A stretch of 8,321 bases of DNA, from the NCBI GenBank assembly GCA_021839095.1, contig JAKCBU010000033.1, positions 1 to 8,321 on the forward strand, read 5' to 3'. Positions 5,796-8,321 of the stretch are shown piece after piece; positions within the stretch are counted from its first letter, which is position 1; each line of letters opens with the position of its first letter. The translations under genes and the position numbers were made by a program. The notes below the pieces were generated by a model. The model searched no databases. It was not told the DNA's origin and saw only the letters and a program-made list of their open reading frames with translations. This stretch comes from Pseudomonadota bacterium (GTDB lineage: Bacteria > Pseudomonadota > Gammaproteobacteria > Acidithiobacillales > Acidithiobacillaceae).

Positions 5796-7025
5796 ATGTG
5801 GAAAAAAACGCTTTTTCTGGCGGTCGCCCTGGCGTTGAGCAATTCGGCCTGGGCTTTGGGGGAACAGCCGCAATCGCAGCCGATTGGGCCGGGAACCATG
5901 GTTGTTCCCGTAACCGGGTACTGCGCTGGTGGTTACTCCCAGGGGCAGGTCGCCACCCCGCAAAACATCAACGCCGCCGAGAGCGGCATCGTCAATGCGC
6001 TGGACATCATCTACTTCGATAATTGGGTGCCGCTGTTCGAGGCTGCGCAATCGAAGAATAACTCGGTGCGCAAGGATTTGACCCAGGGATTGGCGCTGGA
6101 CGTGAATACGGCCATGCAGAAGATCGAACAGGCCAAGGTTCGCGCCAATACTTATGCCGATGAACAGACCCCGCCCGGTATGCCCTGCGGCGCGGACGGT
6201 TGCACCGGCCAGCAAATGATGAGTTCGATCATCGCAGGTAGTAGTGGGGTGATGGGGTCCGCCAATCCCATCAGTGGCGCGGCGGCCCAGGTCAACTCCA
6301 CCAACGAGGCCGTAACCACCCCGCAAGACGCGTTCGGGGCCATCGTGACCTATCAGGCCCAATGCGGCAAATTCGCTTCGCAGGCGGAGATTACGGCGGG
6401 CGTCTGTCCGGGGGCCACAGTGAGCGTCAAACCCAACGCCGATCTGGATGGAAGCACCCTGCTTTCGGTGCCGAGCACGGCCAATAACGAGGCGCATCCC
6501 AAATTGGACGCCCAGGCGCGGGCGGCATTGGTCCATAACCTGACGGATACCATGCTGGTCGCCAAGCTCAAGAAACCCAACTACAAGACCGTCGAGGGCG
6601 AGACGGAGGCCGGACTGCAAATGTCGATGCAGGCCCGCCTGAATCTGGCCCGCACGGTGCTTTCCCAGGTGGAGGCCATGAAAGCTCCCATTACGGGTTT
6701 TGGACCGCAGGTGCAAAAGACGCTCAACAAGTCCTTGGGGGGGACGCCGCCCATCGCCTCCAACGCTTCACTGGATCAGGCGTTGGCCTGGGAGGACAAG
6801 GCCACTTACGGCAACCCGAAGTGGTACGTCAAGCTGCAAACCCTGCATAAAGCGGCCATTCAGAAACAGATGGTGCTCATGCAGGCCCAGGAGTTGCAGT
6901 ACCAGTATCTTGCCTTCCGGGAGCGCACCAATATCGAGGCGTTGATGGCCACCCTGGTCGCCCAACAGACGCAACAGGTCATGCGCAAGGAAGTCCAAAA
7001 TCAGGGTACCAATGCTGCGCAATAA
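5796..7025 (+). CDS. Exported hypothetical protein, 409 aa, first of two tandem paralogues
   Basis: The start at 5796 (MWKKTLFLAVALALSNSAWA) follows AAGGAA at 5784-5789, 10 bases after the previous stop. Upstream in-frame codons lie inside the preceding gene and are rejected. Residues 1-20 are a textbook signal peptide with an AWA cleavage site. Residues 21-70 are specific to this copy and include TGYCAGGYSQG (Cys43). From ~72 to the end it aligns without gaps to the next gene. Shared landmarks are YFDNWVPLFEAAQ, PPGMPCGADGC (Cys131, Cys136), AFGAIVTYQAQC (Cys190), AGVCP (Cys204), LVAKLKKPNY and TYGNPKWYVKL, plus a Gln-rich helical C-terminus (~350-409). Paired conserved cysteines suggest disulfides in the periplasm. 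I do not recognise a named family. A role in the envelope machinery of a mobile element is inference from context only. Confidence 0.85.
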   Translation: MWKKTLFLAVALALSNSAWALGEQPQSQPIGPGTMVVPVTGYCAGGYSQGQVATPQNINAAESGIVNALDIIYFDNWVPLFEAAQSKNNSVRKDLTQGLALDVNTAMQKIEQAKVRANTYADEQTPPGMPCGADGCTGQQMMSSIIAGSSGVMGSANPISGAAAQVNSTNEAVTTPQDAFGAIVTYQAQCGKFASQAEITAGVCPGATVSVKPNADLDGSTLLSVPSTANNEAHPKLDAQARAALVHNLTDTMLVAKLKKPNYKTVEGETEAGLQMSMQARLNLARTVLSQVEAMKAPITGFGPQVQKTLNKSLGGTPPIASNASLDQALAWEDKATYGNPKWYVKLQTLHKAAIQKQMVLMQAQELQYQYLAFRERTNIEALMATLVAQQTQQVMRKEVQNQGTNAAQ

Positions 7026-7035
7026 GGAGGGTGCC

Positions 7036-8142
7036 ATGCGACCATTATTGCGCAGTCTCCTGCTGGCGTTGATCGTTGCACCGGGAACCGCCTGTGCCAC
7101 CGGATTTACTACCGGCCTGAATGATCTGTATTTCGATCATTGGGTGCCTTTGTTCGAGGCGGCGCAAGCGAAGGACAACGCCGTGCGCAAGGACTTGACC
7201 GAAGGATTGGCCCTGGACTTCAACACGGCGGGCCAGAAGGTTCTACAGGCCAACGCGCGCGGCCAGACCTACGCCGACGAACAGGCCCCTCCGGGGATGC
7301 CCTGCGGGGCCAATGGCTGCACCGGGCAGCAAAGCCTTTCTGCGGTCATCGCCGGAAGTGAGGGGGTAATGGGAAGCGGCAACCCTGTCAGTGGCAACGC
7401 GGCCCAGGCCAGTCGCGCCGACCGGGCCATCACGACTCCCCAGGGGGCCTTTGGGGCCATCGTGACTTATCAGGCCCATTGCGGCCAGTTCGCGTCCCAG
7501 GCGGAGATCCAGGCAGGCGTATGCCCGTCTGCAACGGCCAGTCCAAAGCCCAATGCCGATCTCGACGGGTCTACGCTCCTGAGTGCCCCGAAAGTTGGCA
7601 GCGATCCGATTCATGCCAAGCTGGACGCCCAGGCACGAGCGGCCATCATTCACAACCTGACTGACACCATGCCGGTCGCCAAACTCAAGAAACCCAATTA
7701 CGGGACCGTGACGGGAGAAACCGGGGCCGGACTGCAAATGTCCATGCAAGCGCGGATGAACGTCGCCCAGACCATCCTTTCGCAAGTGGCCGCGATGCGG
7801 GCGCCGATTGCCGGATTCGGGCCACAGATGCAAAAGACGTTGAGCAAGAATCTGGGGGGCGTCCCCGCCATTGCCAATAATGCCTCATTGGATCAGGCGT
7901 TGTCCTGGCAGGATCAGGCGACATACGGAAATCCCAAGTGGTACTTCAAGCTGCAAAGCCTGCATGGCGCATCGGTGGAAAAGCAACGGCTGCTCATGGT
8001 CGCGGAGAAATTGCAGCACGATTATTTACGGTTTCGCATGGAAACCAATGAGGAAACGGCGCTGGCCACCATGCTCGCTCAACAGACCCAGGAAGTCATG
8101 CGGCATGAAGTAGAGCGACAAGGAACTGATACCGCGCAGTAA
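7036..8142 (+). CDS. Exported hypothetical protein, 368 aa, second tandem paralogue
   Basis: The start at 7036 has a strong AAGGAGG at 7024-7030, overlapping the stop of the previous gene region (stop 7023-7025). The first ~22 residues are a signal peptide (MRPLLRSLLLALIVAPGTAC). Cys20 sits near the cleavage site, but the preceding residues GTA do not form a convincing lipobox. Residues 31-368 match residues 72-409 of the upstream gene with a constant offset of 41. Identity is about 70% in the stretch I counted (43 of 61 around the cysteines). Cys90, Cys95, Cys149 and Cys163 correspond to its conserved cysteines. Both end in a GT-x-x-AQ tail. This copy lacks the ~40-residue N-terminal segment with Cys43. 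The pair arose by tandem duplication and has since diverged, and both signal peptides are intact. That suggests two kept, non-identical subunits. Function is unknown. Confidence 0.85.
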   Translation: MRPLLRSLLLALIVAPGTACATGFTTGLNDLYFDHWVPLFEAAQAKDNAVRKDLTEGLALDFNTAGQKVLQANARGQTYADEQAPPGMPCGANGCTGQQSLSAVIAGSEGVMGSGNPVSGNAAQASRADRAITTPQGAFGAIVTYQAHCGQFASQAEIQAGVCPSATASPKPNADLDGSTLLSAPKVGSDPIHAKLDAQARAAIIHNLTDTMPVAKLKKPNYGTVTGETGAGLQMSMQARMNVAQTILSQVAAMRAPIAGFGPQMQKTLSKNLGGVPAIANNASLDQALSWQDQATYGNPKWYFKLQSLHGASVEKQRLLMVAEKLQHDYLRFRMETNEETALATMLAQQTQEVMRHEVERQGTDTAQ

Positions 8143-8151
8143 AAATCGGCA
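8141..8151 (+). promoter_or_regulatory. Trimmed copy of the repeated leader before the small membrane-protein frame
   Basis: AAAAATCGGCA matches the leader core of the copies at 2677 and 3647 exactly. It overlaps the stop of the preceding gene and is followed at once by TAGGAG and the ATG at 8166. The CACCCTGG half is missing, so this is either a shortened version or a chance match. Confidence 0.4.
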
Positions 8152-8165
8152 TAGGAGTTACCGCA

Positions 8166-8284
8166 ATGAGCACAGTCTAAAGTCTGTCTTTTACCGTTTT
8201 GACCTGTTGGGATGGGCTTTTTTAGCCGCTGAAATAGTGATCGGTGCTCCGCTCTGGAGCCTTTTGCATATCGGGAGAGAATAA
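8166..8284 (+). pseudogene. Small membrane protein gene broken by a one-base deletion (~39 aa if restored)
   Basis: ATG at 8166 has AGGAG at 8153-8157, but as read it stops after four codons (MSTV, TAA at 8178-8180). One frame back, starting with AGT at 8174, the sequence is open for 36 codons: SLKSVFYRFD, then a membrane-like LLGWAFLAAEIVIGAPLW and an HIGRE end, stopping at 8282-8284. That stop overlaps the next ATG as TAATG, a typical coupled junction, so this frame looks like the real one. The distance from 8166 to 8284 is 119 bases, one short of 40 codons. Loss of one base near AGCACAG (for example from AGCCACAG) would explain it. The intact product would be a single-span inner-membrane peptide of ~39 residues. 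Function is unknown; a sequencing error is possible. Confidence 0.55.
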
Positions 8285-8321
8285 TGGACACAAACGAAGC
8301 GTTGGCGAATCTGGAAGCTGC
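8284..8321 (+). CDS. Start of a further gene, cut by the right edge
   Basis: ATG at 8284 overlaps the stop of the preceding small frame (TAATG) and follows CGGGAGAG at 8272-8279. Only MDTNEALANLEA is visible before the edge, too little to suggest a function. The coupled junction and binding site support it as a real gene in the same operon. Confidence 0.6.
   Translation, partial: MDTNEALANLEA

Noticed and set aside
5796..8142. Assignment of the exported paralogues to TrbJ/VirB5 or to known integrating-conjugative-element protein families
   Set aside because: The motifs I can recall for those families do not match these sequences, so a name would be a guess.
8246..8260. GCTCC-GCTCT-GGAGC hairpin followed by CTTTT, resembling a terminator
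   Set aside because: The stem is only five pairs with a weak T run, and it lies inside the small membrane-protein frame directly before a coupled gene start.

Overview
This window looks like part of a proteobacterial mobile element, either an integrative conjugative element or a plasmid. The evidence is an ArdC-type antirestriction protein, an AntA/AntB-type phage antirepressor, closely packed genes of unknown function, exported proteins without housekeeping relatives, and a cargo gene of clearly different base composition. Most of the window is GC-rich (roughly 60% by eye). The first ~640 bases are visibly AT-richer. No gene fixes the genus. The style fits a GC-rich gammaproteobacterium or acidithiobacillus-like host, but that is inference.

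Left part, minus strand. Positions 1-563 hold the N-terminal 187 residues of a trypsin-like (Nal1-like) serine protease that runs off the left edge. An 11-bp perfect inverted repeat lies just upstream of it. Next comes a 435-residue protein of unknown function (683-1990). It is transcribed divergently from everything to its right.

Centre, plus strand. From 2076 there is a run of small to medium genes: a 113-aa protein, a ~52-64-aa protein that looks frameshifted, an antirepressor cut short by an in-frame amber codon, a 55-aa acidic protein, and an ArdC-like protein with a zinc-protease HEXXH motif. The most striking feature is a repeated leader of about 25 bp. It has the core CGAAAAATCGGCACCACCCTGG and sits at a near-constant distance (13-15 bases) before the ribosome binding site of four plus-strand genes and one minus-strand gene. 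A trimmed copy precedes a sixth gene. At the divergent point (2018-2049) two copies are merged into one long dyad serving both directions.

Right part, plus strand. The ArdC-like gene overlaps the next gene by ATGA. That gene encodes a 185-aa exported Cys-containing protein. Two tandem exported paralogues (409 and 368 aa) follow and align without gaps over ~338 residues. After them come a short membrane-protein reading frame, broken by an apparent one-base deletion, and the first codons of one more gene. Close spacing suggests that ArdC and the exported proteins form one operon. A role in the conjugative envelope apparatus is plausible but is not shown by the sequence.

Three genes in the repeated-leader region carry apparent lesions: two single-base frameshifts and one amber codon. 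This suggests decay, sequencing errors or, less likely, recoding.
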